Source of the DNA: Nocardiopsis sp. N85
Lineage (GTDB): Bacteria; Actinomycetota; Actinomycetes; Streptosporangiales; Streptosporangiaceae
DNA length: 64,000 bases
Assembly: GCF_028882275.1 (NCBI RefSeq)
Contig: NZ_JARBUT010000014.1
Span: 107,590-171,589 of the forward strand
Reading direction: 5' to 3'
Part shown: in pieces, positions 63,197 to 64,000 of the stretch
Layout: every line of letters begins with the position of its first letter
Numbering within the stretch: position 1 is the stretch's first letter
Made by a program: the position numbers and the translations under genes
The notes under the pieces: generated by a model
Seen by the model: only the letters and a program-made list of their open reading frames with translations
Databases searched by the model: none
Told to the model about the DNA's origin: nothing

Positions 63197-63849
63197 GTCC
63201 CTCACTTTATAGACGCGGGTTTTCGCGGGGCGGTTTTCCACAGGGCTTTCGAGAAGGCTTTCGGGGGCTCCGGACTTCTTCGGGGAGTGCTGATCTCCGG
63301 TGATGTCGGGGTTGTTTTCCGGGCGGGCTGGAAAGACCGGGAAATGGTCGTATGCGGTCCGCCGGTCCGGCCTTCGGCCCTGGGTTTCACGGGCCGTCCG
63401 CGGGCCCGGGAGCGGGTCGTTGGCAGGCCGGAGCGGCGGGAGGGTCCGTGCGTTGGAGGAGGGAGCCGGGGACGTGTGCGCCGCCCGCACGGGAACGCGC
63501 TTCCCGCGCATGAACGCGGACCCGCCCGGCCCTCCCACCACGCGTGTCCTTTTCGTCTGCGGACGCCCCTCTTCGTCCGCCGGCGGCCCATCGCCGAGCC
63601 CGACCGCCACAGCCGACCTCGATGCCCCGGGAACCGGTGGACCGGTCACGTGTCCTCGTGATCGGAAAAGCGACTTTTCCTGACCGGAAAAACCACGTCG
63701 AGAGGCGGATGCACGTGCACTTGCTCTGTACCTTAAGACTTCCTTAGCTGGCACCTAAGGTCACGTGAAGCCTCTGCCCTGTCTGCTTTCTCCTGATTTA
63801 CGTTTTTCTCAACGGTCGGTTTCGCCCGTGGACCCGAAGACAGACGGAG
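63197..63849. other. Intergenic region
   Basis: About 650 bases; the frames here are GC artefacts. A hairpin CCTTAG-N7-CTAAGG lies at 63742-63760 ahead of the last gene. Confidence 0.45.
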
Positions 63850-64000
63850 GTGGCAGAGGTGGCCCTCATGCAGGGTGTCGAAGCGTTCTATGAGGAGCCG
63901 GGGAAGGTCCTCACCGACCTCGACGATCCCTTGGCATTGCCCACCGATGTGCGTCGGCGTGTGTCGGCTCTGGCCCGGGCCTCGCGGTTGCTGGTGGCCT
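63850..64000 (+). CDS. Unknown protein, 5' part only (runs off window)
   Basis: At least 50 residues: M/VAEVALMQGVEAFYEEPG then VLTDLDDPLALPTDVRRRV. GTG 63850, GTG 63859 (GGAGG eight bases upstream) or ATG 63868 may be the start. No family recognised from this fragment. Confidence 0.55.
   Translation, partial: MAEVALMQGVEAFYEEPGKVLTDLDDPLALPTDVRRRVSALARASRLLVA

Noticed and set aside
63202..63754. In-frame upstream extension of the HNH gene and opposing frames
   Set aside because: The ATG at 63196 starts the conserved part and has its own promoter-like and ribosome-site signals; the extension is Arg/Pro-rich.

Overview
The window is high-GC actinobacterial chromosome. A Nocardiopsis-like organism is the best guess: three secreted S1 serine proteases closely resemble the Nocardiopsis alkaline protease (NAPase) type, and the window also holds a Pup-proteasome locus, a mycothiol gene (mshC), Tat genes and iron boxes of the DmdR/IdeR type. 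Everything is read by eye from sequence; no database search was run.

Layout. 1-4.7 kb: three secreted prepro-serine proteases in tandem on the minus strand, two of which share upstream motifs. 4.7-20.2 kb: the Pup-proteasome neighbourhood (pup, prcB, prcA, pafA), an FKBP lipoprotein, a formyltransferase-like gene, an opposed DUF3866 gene, a fused PafB-PafC regulator, tatA, tatC, a DUF397 gene, a lipid kinase and a HelY-type helicase. dop and the ATPase arc/mpa, often just upstream of pup, are not seen; the proteases sit there instead. 20.2-25.7 kb: a LacI regulator opposed to a sugar ABC transporter plus PfkB kinase operon laid out like frcBCAK. 25.8-32.7 kb: panD, an MFS exporter, a DUF4352 surface protein, an iron-box FhuF-like reductase, a DUF2306 membrane protein, a decayed DrrA-type ATPase and its TetR regulator. 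32.7-36.4 kb: a 66-bp inverted-repeat element and a compact minus-strand locus: prolyl oligopeptidase, a 35-residue acidic Ser/Thr/Asp-rich peptide, and a JmjC/cupin oxygenase. This looks like a minimal RiPP (modified peptide) locus and is the best candidate for something undescribed.

36.8-46.7 kb: an MsiK-type sugar-import ATPase, lnt, fxsA, NTF2-like and SUFU-domain proteins, a nucleoside deaminase, a P-type ATPase and an NRDE-family protein. 46.8-48.4 kb: an orphan two-repeat type I-E-like CRISPR remnant without cas genes, next to a truncated gene. 48.8-57 kb: small hypothetical proteins, an AA10 lytic polysaccharide monooxygenase, a DMT transporter with a divergent MocR regulator, an MFS transporter and a secreted GH16 glucanase with a ricin-type lectin domain. 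57-64 kb: a frameshifted siderophore-interacting protein gene behind an intact iron box, small hypotheticals, mshC, a HEAT-like protein overlapping a DUF222/HNH gene tail-to-tail, and a gene running off the right edge.

Two themes recur: biomass-degrading secretion (proteases, LPMO, GH16, MsiK, CebR-like boxes) and decaying accessory genes whose promoters or operators survive (DrrA, SIP).
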